Part shown: positions 13,194 through 24,100 of the stretch, in pieces
Layout: every line of letters starts with the position of its first letter
How positions within the stretch are numbered: position 1 is the stretch's first letter
From: Epiperipatus broadwayi
Taxonomy: Eukaryota > Onychophora > Udeonychophora > Euonychophora > Peripatidae
Reading direction: 5' to 3'
Assembly: GCA_028023455.1 (NCBI GenBank)
Contig: JAQFVV010006238.1
Span: 3,852,572-3,916,571 of the forward strand
DNA length: 64,000 nt
The notes under the pieces: model-generated
What the model was told of the DNA's origin: nothing
Databases searched by the model: none
What the model saw: the letters and a program-made list of their open reading frames with translations, nothing else
Translations under genes and position numbers: made by a program

Positions 13194-15034
13194 ATTGTTT
13201 AGTCTTTGGAAGAATTTTGGGGAAGTCTTAGCTCTAAGTGGACTATGTAATGTCTTTTTTTATCTGTCTGTCTCTTGGCAGATCTATCAGTCTATACAGC
13301 TTTTTAACTAGTCTTTTGGTCTGTTCATCAATATCTGTTTATCTGTCTACCAGTTAAGTTTACTAAATTGATAGGTTAGGGTTAGGTTAGGTCATTTGTC
13401 TGTCCATTAGTTTTATCTGGCAGTCAGTTGGTCTGCTGTAAGCATTTAGTCAGTCACTTGGTTAGACTATTTTTCTATCAGTCTAGTCATCTATTTAATC
13501 TATGGTTATTCACACACACACACACACATATATATATTATGTCTACCTATCTATCTATTCATCCAATCAACTATTTGTTCACAAATTTATATATATATAG
13601 TATATATGTTTACTCATTCAAATGACCAATAATGATGCGATGCGATACACTATAGTTCTCCTTTCTTGAAATCAGGAATCTCTTATTCACTATATCCAGA
13701 GAAACCTGTTAGCAACTTTATCTTTTTTTCTATTTCCCACCCTTTTTTTCTCATATTCTTCTCCATCCTACTCCATCCCATTTCTACATTATGTTTGTCC
13801 ATCTATGGCCTTTATTTCTAAATCCCTTTTATCTTTTTCCAAACCCAGCATAAAAACTCAGAACCCACTTTTTGTATAATAACTTTGTTTATATTTATTC
13901 TCCCACAACTTTATTATTTGTACCCTTTCTGCTTGTAAGCATTTACATCGAATTAACAGAATCCTAATATTTTCCATGATGTCCTTACATAACTTGCAGA
14001 CTAAATCACCAACATTTCTCCATTTATATATATATATATATTCCCTTGTTGTTAACAATCCAGTTCGAGGTTTAAACAGTAAACTACTTTCTTTTTTTTT
14101 CATTGTCATTATCATAAATTAACTCGTACCCAATATTCTTGTTTACTTCTATATATATTTAAACTCTTTTTGCTCTTCATACTAGTTTAACTAACTCGAG
14201 TGGCCATATATATTATAGCCACCACTCATTATTGTCTTCTTAACCATATCTCAAACCACAAATGTTCTTGACACTTAACAGTATTTAATTATGTTTTTGA
14301 TATAACTCCTATACCACCACTCTCCTTTTCTTTTTCTTTTCTATTTATAGCCTGCCATACCAAGTCTACTGCTAATACTTCAAGCTCTTAGTTTTTAACT
14401 GCTTTAATTCCAGCCACTTCAAGCTCTTAGTTTTTAACTGCTTTAATTCCAGCCAGTTTTTTGGTCTCCTATCACCTTGCACATTTAAATATTCAATTTT
14501 AATAATTTCTTCTTTTCTTACTACCCTTTTATAATTTTTTTTGATTCTTTCTTCTCTATTACACTTGTAATTATCTTATCATTAGTTTTACAGTCCTATT
14601 CCCTCTCCACATCTACATTTATATGTAAGTCACCTACCCTTTGTTTATTTCTTACATCCTGTCCATTCTTAACTTTCTTTTTGATAATATTGTAATTTAA
14701 AACCCTATCCCCCTTTGTAAGTTTTACGAACTATAATATTTTTTTTATAAATCAAACTCCCTAATGCTTCACTTCCTTGTTTTGCTAAGGTGTTAATATA
14801 GTTCAGCAGTGCCCTCTGCGAACAAATATAAATTCTGATCTTCAAACACCCAAAAGGATGAGGGCGTTCGCTGAAATATCTTAACATCGTGATTGGTGAT
14901 TCGAATTTTTTATTTATTTCAAGTTGCAATATGCATTATGATGTTAACTCGTATATGTATACGTGTGAATGAATTAAAAATTCACATCTGTTATTTGCTA
15001 TTTGTTCATGGTTACTTTTAGAAAAAAAAAAAAA
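13194..15034. other. Pyrimidine-rich non-coding stretch
   Basis: A T/C-rich plus strand with a (CA)n run at about 13511-13528, (TA)n runs near 13580 and 14026, and many TCT/TTC blocks. No recognised gene. The frames at 13428-13625, 13858-14115 (minus) and 14705-14929 (minus) show no known domains. Confidence 0.55.
14379..14455. repeat. 39-bp tandem duplication
   Basis: The block containing 'caagctcttagtttttaact' begins at 14381 and again at 14420. The copies look identical, which indicates a recent local duplication. Confidence 0.9.
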
Positions 15035-15174
15035 ACTAGTTCTCTTCTTTTTTTTTTTTTAAAGTGTCATAGCATCGTCCGGGACGCGAACCCGCAACCC
15101 GGGCAACTACCTGCAAGTGCAAGGCAGTCGCGCTGACCTCTCGACCACCAATGCAAGACACTAGTTCTCTTCTT
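15035..15174 (-). mobile_element. tRNA-derived SINE with 15-bp target-site duplication
   Basis: The element occupies 15050-15159, and the flanking 'actagttctcttctt' occurs at 15035-15049 and 15160-15174. Read on the minus strand, it starts with a tRNA-like head: A-box-like 'tggtcgagaggtcagcg' (15131-15147) and B-box 'gggttcgcgtccc' (15081-15093). It ends in an A-rich tail, seen as the T run just after 15049. Head, tail and perfect target-site duplication together are the signature of LINE-driven retrotransposition. The anticodon-arm region has extra bases, so it is not a functional tRNA gene. It is locally much richer in GC than its surroundings. Confidence 0.85.
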
Positions 15175-15371
15175 ATATAAATAAATAGAGGAATTTGAAC
15201 TTAGGATTTTTCAGTCCATCTTCAAAGCCCTTTATTTACTTATATGTGTTTCAAAGCTTACTTTATTTATCAAAAAACAATGATTGCATCGGTAAGATAG
15301 GGCTTACACAATTCAGCTGGGCATAAGATTGTTCAGATATATAGGAGAGAAAAAGCTTTCTCTTGAGCTCT

Positions 15372-15794
15372 TTATGTTGTGTTTTTGCTACTCTTACAGC
15401 ATCGAAAGTTGCCTGAATTCAGCTTGTCTAATTTTTTTTTTATATATACATTATGTTGATGGACCCCATCATGTGTGTCCTGCTGGTTTTGGTGTATTGT
15501 GTTCATTTTTTTTTTTTTTTTTAGCTGCGTTATTCTATCTCTTTTCCTGTTTTTCAACTATAGTGCTGATTTTAGTTTAAATAGTGACCAAGTTGCAGCA
15601 AACATATCTGGTGGTGCTAGCATATTATCCCTTTCTTTTATTTTTTCTAGCTTGTTATGGAAAGTGTTGAGGTTTTGTTTTGCATTGTACTCGAAATTGA
15701 ATTTACTGGTGTACCAATATGCATACAAGCTAAATGTCGCTGCTCTTATTGTTGGGATTGCATTTTTTTTGTATACCTGGAGAATTTTTGTCAT
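15372..15794 (-). pseudogene. Open minus-strand frame with one stop, unidentified
   Basis: On the minus strand one frame runs from 15794 to 15372, about 140 codons interrupted by a single stop at 15558-15560. At this base composition a stop is expected roughly every 12 codons. The upper half is lysine/asparagine-rich with a FHNKLEKIKERDNML stretch that could be helical. The lower half contains a lysine run encoded by the 17-base T run at 15506-15522. The 112-codon plus-strand frame at 15475-15813 is largely its antisense and looks membrane-like only because of the T run. I recognise no family. A transposon fragment or chance are both possible. Confidence 0.35.
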
Positions 15795-15829
15795 TGTTGT
15801 GTCTTTATACTAAATGAATAGGCTATGCT

Positions 15830-16550
15830 TTTCTATTCTAAAAAACACAATTAAGTTTTTTTTGTTTATAAACTTACATTTGTGAGGAGTCCGAGAAGTT
15901 CGTTCTGTCGTAAGAGTAATTAGCTAGTGAACGAAAGCTTTTTGAATTGAGAAAAAGGAAGTTCATATCATTCTAAAGGTACTTGAGATTACTGTGTTCG
16001 TATCTGTACTGTGTTAATCGTAAACGAAAACTACCACATACATGCTTCCTGAAGTGTTTTCTACTTGCTTTTTTTTATATTTATTTTCGTTGATTGACAC
16101 ACTTTTTTCAATCCGAAATTATCAATTTGTTTATAGTAATTGATATAGAGATAGTGGTTTTCTTTTCTGTGTGTGATAAAAATAATGTTGTCAACTGCAG
16201 TATTAAGAGAAAAATGATACGAAGTTGATTACTATTAAAACTGTTACATCGGATTTCATTCTTTGATTAAATTCGCGATTTTAATCCCTAATTATTATTT
16301 TTTTATATGTTTGTCTAAAAGAATGATTTTAATTCTCTAGCAGCTTAGTTAAGTTTTTTTTCTTTCGTTCGATCCTATTTATAATGCTATTTACAATAAT
16401 GTAATTTTAGATAGCAGATTATTTTTTTTATCTGTATTGGCTTTATATAACTCTTGTAAACAATAATACTTGTATGAAAGTCAAAGTCATGCAATGTTAA
16501 GAAAATGAACATGTTACCCAAGCCATATACACGCGCGAACGCACACACAT
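15830..16550. other. AT-rich stretch, nothing recognised
   Basis: No repeat, RNA gene or coding motif recognised. The 77-codon minus frame at 16387-16620 overlaps the SINE tail and has no known domain. Confidence 0.55.
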
Positions 16551-16815
16551 AGTGCTTTTCTGAAGGTTTGTGATGATGGTAAAAAAAACCCACCAGTAAT
16601 TTCAGTTGGACTATTTCCATTAGAAAAAAATAATTTTATTTAAATATTCACACAGGTTAGTAAATGCACAACGTTTTGAGAGGTATTACTCTCCCCTCTT
16701 CCTCAGGCGTTGCTAGTCTGACCAGTCACAGTACTAGCATGAGAATCGAACCTGGACCCTGAGATTCTTGAGTATTGAATTTTATGGTAACGCTCTAACC
16801 AAGTGAAGCAACGTT
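16551..16815 (-). mobile_element. tRNA-derived SINE, best-preserved copy of the family
   Basis: The minus strand reads 'ttgcttcacttggttagagc' (A-box region) and then 'ggttcgattctcatg' (B-box) about 45 bases later. Next come 'ctagtactgtgactgg', 'gcaacgcctgagg', 'gagagtaatacctctcaaaa' and 'actaacctgtg'. The terminal 'accttcag' block also ends the 12.65-kb copy. The B box matches the polymerase III consensus closely. The plus-strand copy at 16960-17215 faces it across a ~145-base spacer. Confidence 0.75.
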
Positions 16816-16959
16816 CAGTAGAAATTTCGTATACTTATCTATGAGATTATTCCTGATTTCTCCACTTTTTCGTAAGAGCAAAGTTGATTAATGGTTTCCA
16901 TACATTATGTATAGTCACACTAGGTTGACTTATGGGATTGTTTGCCATTGCCTTGCTAG

Positions 16960-17215
16960 TATCACTGGTTAGGCCAGCAACACCTGAAGAAGAGGGAGAA
17001 TAATACCTCTTAAAATGTTGTGCATATATTAACCTGTGTGCTATTATTATCAGTTGAATGAATTTGGAGAATAATACCTCTCAAAATGCTGTGCATATAT
17101 TAACCTGTGTGCTATTATTATCATTTGAATGAATTTGGAATATTTAAATAAAGTTAAATTTTTCTAAAGACAATCAATACTTATATTAGATGATGGAAAT
17201 AGGCCAATATATAAA
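16960..17215 (+). mobile_element. SINE body fragment with internal 70-bp duplication
   Basis: It begins inside the family body ('gctagtatcactggtta', 'cagcaacacctgaaga') and lacks a clear tRNA head. The block from 'gagaataatacctct' through 'ttgaatgaatttg' occurs twice in a row (about 16998-17067 and 17068-17137). It then continues into the same tail as 13100-13193. It is inverted relative to 16551-16815. Confidence 0.7.
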
Positions 17216-17247
17216 TACAACATATATCCAATATATAAATACTTCAA

Positions 17248-17340
17248 TGCCACAGTTAATTGTAGCTCCTTATTGTACTCTATTCTAACCACATTATTCC
17301 AATGTTTAAATTGTCTTATGGAGCAAACTTTATAATATAT
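17248..17340. repeat. ~95-bp direct repeat, first copy
   Basis: From 'aatgccacagttaattgtag' to 'gcaaactttataatata' this segment matches 17700-17795 with about three differences, in the same orientation, with a 452-bp spacing. It overlaps no recognisable gene. Confidence 0.9.
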
Positions 17341-17699
17341 TAATGATTATTACTAATCACATATTAGGCTAGAGATTATCGTTTCATTTCTAGCTCTTAT
17401 ATAAACTTTGAGTTCAGTTAAAGATTAACATATGTATTAATCATTCATGTATTTATCTAAAGTTGATGCTGTCAAAAATATGAGTGCAGTAAGTTTGTAT
17501 TTATAGATTATATTGTAGTAATTTAATTTACTATATTTTTAGTTGGTGGTGAATGGTTAAACCTGCAGCAATATTTTAAATACATACATACATTTTATCC
17601 ATTTTATATTATGAACTCTTTAGTCTATATATTAGATATCTTTTGATATTGTTTTTTAAATTTATTTTCTGCTGTAAATATTTTTCTTCTGAAAAACTT

Positions 17700-17795
17700 C
17701 AATGCCACAGTTAATTGTAGCTCCTTATTGTATTCTATTCTAACCACATTATTCCAATGTTTAGATTGTCTTATGGAGCAAACTTTATAATATAG
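17700..17795. repeat. ~95-bp direct repeat, second copy
   Basis: Second copy of the 17248-17340 segment. The 67-codon minus frame at 17625-17828 runs through it and is not otherwise supported. Confidence 0.9.
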
Positions 17796-18205
17796 TCCTA
17801 GTAGGAAGGTAACTAGTTCTCTCTTCAAGATGCTTGCGATGTCATTTGTGAATTAACAAACACGTTATATAGTGGCATAGCGTAAATATTCACAAAAAGT
17901 TTAAAAACCCTTCCACATTTCAATGATTTTTTCATTATTCCCTAATTTAGGGTTTCCCAACCTGGGTTACCAGTATACCCTTAGAGGTATGGTAAGCTTA
18001 TCCAATAGGTACAGTAAATAGCAAGTAAATAAGTGTACTATGCTATTAATGTATTTCAAAGATCATTATTCATGCTGGTACTGTCTGTCAACAACACTAG
18101 CGACATTTCAAGTTTCTTTTCAGACATGGACACAGTAAGGTTGTATAGACTTTTCTTCTCACTGCAGGATTCGATAAATCAAAATGCCTGGTTAAGATTT
18201 ATTTA

Positions 18206-18420
18206 CCAAATGAAGCTTTTATGAAAACCTTATTACAGTTTATTTCTTATTGTAATCAATAATGAATAATGGATAATTTACTAAAAACCAAAGGGTTACG
18301 TGAACCAAAAATGCCAAATAAAACTTTTATAAAAACTTAATTACGGTTTGTTTCTTATTATAATAAACAGGTTGGTACCGGATAATTTGCTAAAAGTTAA
18401 AGGATTACTGAATCAATCCC
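18206..18420. repeat. ~108-bp tandem repeat, two diverged copies
   Basis: The block starting 'ccaaatgaagcttttat' at 18206 recurs at 18314 as 'ccaaataaaacttttat'. Both are followed by 'cttatt.taat..a' and 'ggataattt.ctaaaa' blocks. The copies differ at roughly one base in five. Confidence 0.7.
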
Positions 18421-19028
18421 CTACTCGAGCTATCTTTCAGTATTTGATTTTAATATTAAATATTCTGTATTAGAATTCAGTAAAATGGACTAATTTGTTA
18501 GAAATGTTACTTTACAAATGAAAAATATCCTAAAAAAATAATATTTGAACTTGCAAATATAGAAAAAAGAAATTTAATCAGCCATTTAAGCTATTGTGCG
18601 CTTTTTCACGAGTGTTAAATAATAATAAATGAGTACTTCCGCTTACAACACAAGATAGAGTATTTAGGAAAGAATAAAATGAAGTATGTAGTGATAGCTT
18701 TTTTCTTATTGCATGATGAGTTCAATCCCTGGTTAAAAAAAATAATGAAATTTTTGTAAATTGAATTTTATTTCTAAAACTGAAACAAATTATTGTTAAG
18801 TAATCATAAAACTATGAAATTCTGTTGTAAAATTTAAAATTGCTGTTATAGTTATCAAAATAAAACAAAAAATTTATACTATGGTATTTTTCAAAGTATT
18901 ATTAATCATAGTTTTTTTTAGTTTTAAAAATAAAACTTATTCATATCACCTATATCTTTGTTTTCAAATAATTTTAAACAAATATTTTGTAAAAATAATT
19001 GTAAATAATTAAATAAATTTTAGAAATA
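18421..19028. other. AT-rich stretch, nothing recognised
   Basis: Only short homopolymers and AT-rich sequence. No gene or repeat supported. Confidence 0.6.
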
Positions 19029-19992
19029 CACCTGGGTCTCATTTTACATGGATTTATTTAACGTGATTTTGAAGTTACATGATTCATGTTTTTTCGAAAG
19101 TCGAACTCCGATAATGCACTATTACTTTAAATAATAAATTTTGCGCACTTACGTCATATTGAAAGTAATAGCGCATTATTGGAATTCGACTTTCATCTTG
19201 GTAATTTGAATATTTTCAGTGCTTTATAATAGTAAGATTTTATGCAATAATGAAATTAAAATCATGATTTCCACATTTTATGTATACCCACATTAAATTT
19301 TACAAGATTATAATGTAAATTTGTTCAAACATTGTGTGTGTTAATTTTGCATTTTAAATCACATTCTGTTTTTGCTTTTTAAAAAAGAATGTAATCAATT
19401 ATTAATCATTTAGTGTCTGCAAGTTTATTTTTAAAAGGTGAGTAATAGCAGTGGGCACAATTAAAATTGAAAATTAAAAAATTAAAGACAAAAATAAGAA
19501 TTTAATTTTTAGTTGTTAGATTAATTACTAATTATGTTGTCACCAGAAAACCATTAACACAACGTGAGAGTGACGTTGGCGCTAGTTGTATTTCCTCTTG
19601 TGAATAATCTGATTTTTTACCAGTTTGCAAACGAACCTGTTTATCGGCAAATAGCGATAATAATTAAAACGTGTATAAAAATATAAATTACTGTAAATTA
19701 TGCATAAAAATATATTGTTTTGAATAAAATTAAATATTATAGTTAAAAAAAGTTTGCCTTGTATCAATTTTTTTCAAATTTAAAATTTTTTATTAGTCAT
19801 ATTTTATTTCCTTATTTTTTTTTGCACAAATTTTAAACTAATTTTACGTTGGTGCTTTGCTTTTATGCGATTTTTGAAAAATCACAGTCCATATCCCCTC
19901 TTTTTCAAGGTAAGTCACGTCTATTTTTGTGTGATTTCTTTTGCACATGTTTTCTGAGGAACCTATCTATCGCATAAAATGAGACCCAGGTG
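19029..19992. mobile_element. Non-autonomous DNA transposon with 18-bp TIRs
   Basis: The termini are perfect inverted repeats: 'cacctgggtctcatttta' at 19029-19046 and its reverse complement at 19975-19992. Each is flanked by TA (19027-19028 and 19993-19994), consistent with a TA target-site duplication. The 964-bp interior has no transposase-like frame, so it would need a helper. A ~34-bp internal inverted repeat (19097-19130 with 19160-19193) forms a hairpin near the left end. TA targets are used by Tc1/mariner and pogo/Tigger elements. The TIR layout recalls Tigger-type ends, but that assignment is inference. Confidence 0.8.
19097..19193. repeat. Internal hairpin of the 964-bp element
   Basis: The left arm 'aaagtcgaactccgataatg' and onward pairs with the right arm ending 'ggaattcgacttt', with a handful of mismatches and a ~30-base loop. 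It lies 70-165 bases inside the left terminus, where many DNA transposons have subterminal repeats. Confidence 0.75.
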
Positions 19993-19994
19993 TA

Positions 19995-21053
19995 TACATT
20001 TTGTTTGCCTATTTCTAATAATACCAGGGGGCAGGTTACTGACATCTTCAGATTTTTTTAAACAAATAAATTAGTATATACTTTAGTTACAGTTTCTACC
20101 ATAAAATGAACACAACTGGCAAAATAGTATTATGAATATATGGAAGAGTGAGAGAAAGTTAAAAACAACTCTAGTGCCATTAATGCTCTGTAATATCATA
20201 CATGTGAGAATCTAGTTAAAACACTTGCTTGACTGAATCATGATGGTTTGCATGTTCATGGATCATCTGCTCACTTCCTGCCATCACAAAATCTTGGAAA
20301 ACCATTTAATAACATGTTTGGGATTCATAATTTAATTTCCATACACATTTGGAATCATTTTAGAATCTTTCAGTAGCAGTTTTGATCTATTTAGAATGGA
20401 ATTTCATGACAGCATTTTGTTTAAAAATGGGTTATGATGCAAAACATATTGTCACATTTCATTTTGTAATTTTTGATAGAAGCATACAACATAAAGTTTT
20501 TGTGGTGAATAGCTGCACTATATCACTATATATCACATGTCAGTTTAGAGATGGCATTGCAGACAATTTGGTGAATCGTCAATCATCTAGGACATACTGT
20601 GTAAATGAAGTCTCACACTGTGCAAATGAAGTCTATACCTTTTCAAAACCAGTATTTATTTCCTCTATAAAATACCTTTTGAATAATTTTGTTGCCATTC
20701 ATTTAATTGCATGAGTTACATATTTTGGAATATAATGTTTGAGGATCATGATTCCGGTTTTATCATTTCCAGGCTCAAATGTCTTATAAACTTTTGAGCA
20801 ATTAATCATTCAGTTTTTTTTATACATTCAATTTACATATACAATCCAGTGAAGATGTATTTTTGTAATCATTACATCTAGATAGGTGAAGACTATGACT
20901 TTTGGCCTATGGTTTTATCACCAGAAGACTTCAATGGGATTTTTCTAGTACCTGTATACTTTAATTGGGAATTCCATGTTTCACTTTTATACTAAATAAC
21001 AGATTTTAGTACAGCTATTTTATATTTTAATTATGTTAATTATCTCACTTTAA

Positions 21054-21055
<2 letters not shown>
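19995..21055. other. Stretch with an unrecognised 110-codon frame
   Basis: The plus frame 20382-20714 encodes 110 residues starting from a non-ATG codon. I recognise no domain, and a length like this is only slightly above chance here. A 21-bp tandem duplication lies inside it at 20596-20637. No other feature is seen. Confidence 0.45.
20596..20637. repeat. 21-bp tandem duplication
   Basis: 'actgtgtaaatgaagtctc' is followed 21 bases on by 'actgtgcaaatgaagtct'. The period is a multiple of three, so it does not close the surrounding frame. Confidence 0.8.

Positions 21056-21124
<69 letters not shown>
21056..21124. repeat. (AT)n microsatellite, ~69 bp
   Basis: An uninterrupted alternating AT run. 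It can extrude as a cruciform and is likely length-variable. Confidence 0.98.
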
Positions 21125-21128
<4 letters not shown>

Positions 21129-24100
21129 CCTACACTCCCAACACCACTCATATACATTACATGAGCGAAATGCCCAGGCGCCAGTTCTATTAATGAATAG
21201 AACAATATAACAAGATATATGATACAAAATTATTATTGAGACTCTTCACTTAAGTCTATGTTCAGCTCAGCTCAGTGGGAGGCTATAGGAAGTTCAAAAG
21301 ATATATGATTATAAGTAAATGAAAGAAGAAATATTACAAAACATTAAATATAATGTAAATCCTTTTTATTAATTAATTGAGTGATAAAGAATCACAATGT
21401 TTATTTGTACAATCTATTAACATATCCTTTTTAACTTAATTTCTTCCCTCATCCAAGTATAACATATATCAGCTTACTATAATTATATTACTAAACAATT
21501 CTATGACTTGGCATATCATAATCTAAACATCTACTTTAATGCCAATCAAGAAATAAACAATAAGATCTCAGGGAATTTAACAAACACAGTTGAATTAAAT
21601 AAAATACATTGGCCCATAAGTTATAATTCTAAAGTATGATAAAATTTAATGAAACAAATTGACCAAAATATCTTACTGTGTTTCAATAATAAGATAATGA
21701 CAGAAATACGGTATTTTAATCTCATATCATCATCTAACAAATATACCAAGTTGGCAACCTTTCTAATACGTTTATCCAGTGGCAAATGTTCCTTATAATG
21801 TTTGGATTAAGAAAACAATATTGTCAGACACCAGCAAATTTGATATCATAACTATAAAATAATATATCTACTCTATAATAGATTTATGAAATGTGGAGAT
21901 GTGGAAATTGAAACACGAATGTGCACAAGAATAACTTAAGACACAGTTTTTAATAAATAAACAAATCATTTATTACATTGAAAAAATTTAGTTTAACATG
22001 ATATTTCTTTTTTTTTTACAATAGGACTACTTGTCTTACAGATTTCAAATTATCCAATAAACTTTGAGCATCAGTTTGGGATTATCCCATCATATAACAT
22101 TATTTATACCCTTTTGAAATCAGAAATTAACAACAAAACTTAAATCTTCTAACTTTGCATACTTGTTTTGTTTAAGTGTTTCACTTAAACATATCATTAA
22201 CTACATAATATATTACGTTGTTGGCACAATAAATATTTATGAGAGGATTTCTATTAATTAAATAAATCAAGCTAAGATATTTGGCCATCAACAAAGCAAC
22301 TTTTTCTAACTAATGAAACAATCATTTTTGATTACAAATACCTTTTCACGCACAACAATGAAATCATATTCATTCTGATGGTTTGATGATTTATAATTCT
22401 GTACTAAATGAATATAATGTGTTTTAAAACATTTATTTCCCAATTTAATTTCAACAACTTTATACCTTTATATTCGCGATATTGTTCATATTACGCATGT
22501 GTGTGTGTGTGTCAAGCAACAATAATAGAAAACAATCTTTTATTTTAAACGATCCATTCATCAAGAAAATATTAAATAATTATTTCATTTCGGACAATGT
22601 CGTAAACCACCAAAAAAAATAAGACACCAATATTATATCAAAAATTATTTAACTATTTATCTGGCCACATATTAAATAACACAGAGCTATATATTCATGA
22701 TTATACAGACTACACATTCCAAGGGAAATTCACATGAGGAGCGAATAAACTCTTTACTTAATACTTCTACAATAATTCATCTAATTCTAAAATATACTGT
22801 TGGTGGGGACTTTTCCTCATCACCAAGACTCTAAGAAAAACATCACTTAACTTCAAACTATCATTTCATAATACGCGTATAATATAAACTAGGCTCTACT
22901 CATGGAAATTATTAAAATATACTAAATAAGCAAAATCTTTTATCCCTACAAATATTAGAACGCATCCAGATTACTTTCCATTCACAAAGCTCTTCTACAT
23001 GTCTAACATTATATTTACACACTGGCAGATAAATACACACAGATAACATACTAATCCGTTCAATTCTATAGAATACGACACATCCGAAATTTATACATAA
23101 AATATTCACAAACGGAACTTTATTAAACAAATGTCATAATTGTGCAAAACAGACACACACACGCACGAATAAGAATATACACACAAAAAAAATTAATTCT
23201 AAGTTACATACTATGCAGATAATATGGTAATTAAATAATACATTAAGGTATTATTTTTAATTCAGAATAAACTTTAAGTTACTTTTAGAATTTAATAGTT
23301 ATAATTATTACAAACGAACTTTCTTTATCATATCTAGCAAACTATTTCAGTTATACATTAGTTGATTTTAAAGCCAAAATTCTCATTTTGAAATAATAAA
23401 ATCTATAAAACAAATGTAAACCTCTCTCTAACGTTATGATAAATAAAAAAAAATATATTTCTTTTCTCTACCTTCGTGAAAGAAAAATAAGACATATTTT
23501 TATAAAATCAATTTTTACCAGCGTATCCACTGCTCGTTAATACACATTCCGAGATGATCTAGGAGATCATAATAACCCAAATTATAAATAAAACATAATA
23601 ATAAGTATGCTTATTATTCTATAATATACATTAATAATGACAAGCAGTACAAAAAAAAAAGAAACAAAAGTTATTTGTTCTGTGACTTAAAGTATAAAAA
23701 GTACACTTGCAAAGTTCTAATCCGGGTTTATGAAATGATATGGGGACGGATTCCAAACTGAATTTGAACATAAAATGAATTTCTGTAGGCTAATCAAAAA
23801 AAAAATATAATCATAACTTAAATATGATCCAGCACTTCCAATGTTCATAGCATCACTATTTGAGTTACTAAATCACGTATAAGTAATCAATTTCTCTTTT
23901 ATTATAATGGAAATATAAGACATTTTTAGCTACAGTTGAACAGGAATTATTTTATTCACTCCGTAGTAGTTTTAAATTAAGTACGCTATTATTCTTAATA
24001 GTTTTCTTAAATAGCATTTGACACTTTATAATCTAATATACACATAGTTTATTTTTTTAAATATTGCCAATTAAGATATCATGATTCATTAGTAATTCCA

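Noticed and set aside
14705-14929. Minus-strand 74-codon frame in a slightly GC-richer patch
   Set aside because: No recognisable domain, splice pattern or homologue to mind. Likely chance.
15475-15813. 112-codon plus-strand frame, apparently a membrane protein
   Set aside because: The hydrophobic run comes from a 17-base T tract, and the frame is largely antisense to an equally open minus-strand frame. No signal or family is recognisable.
20382-20714. 110-codon frame as a gene
   Set aside because: It starts from a non-ATG codon, has no domain and contains a simple 21-bp duplication. Such a length is near what chance gives across a 64-kb AT-rich window.
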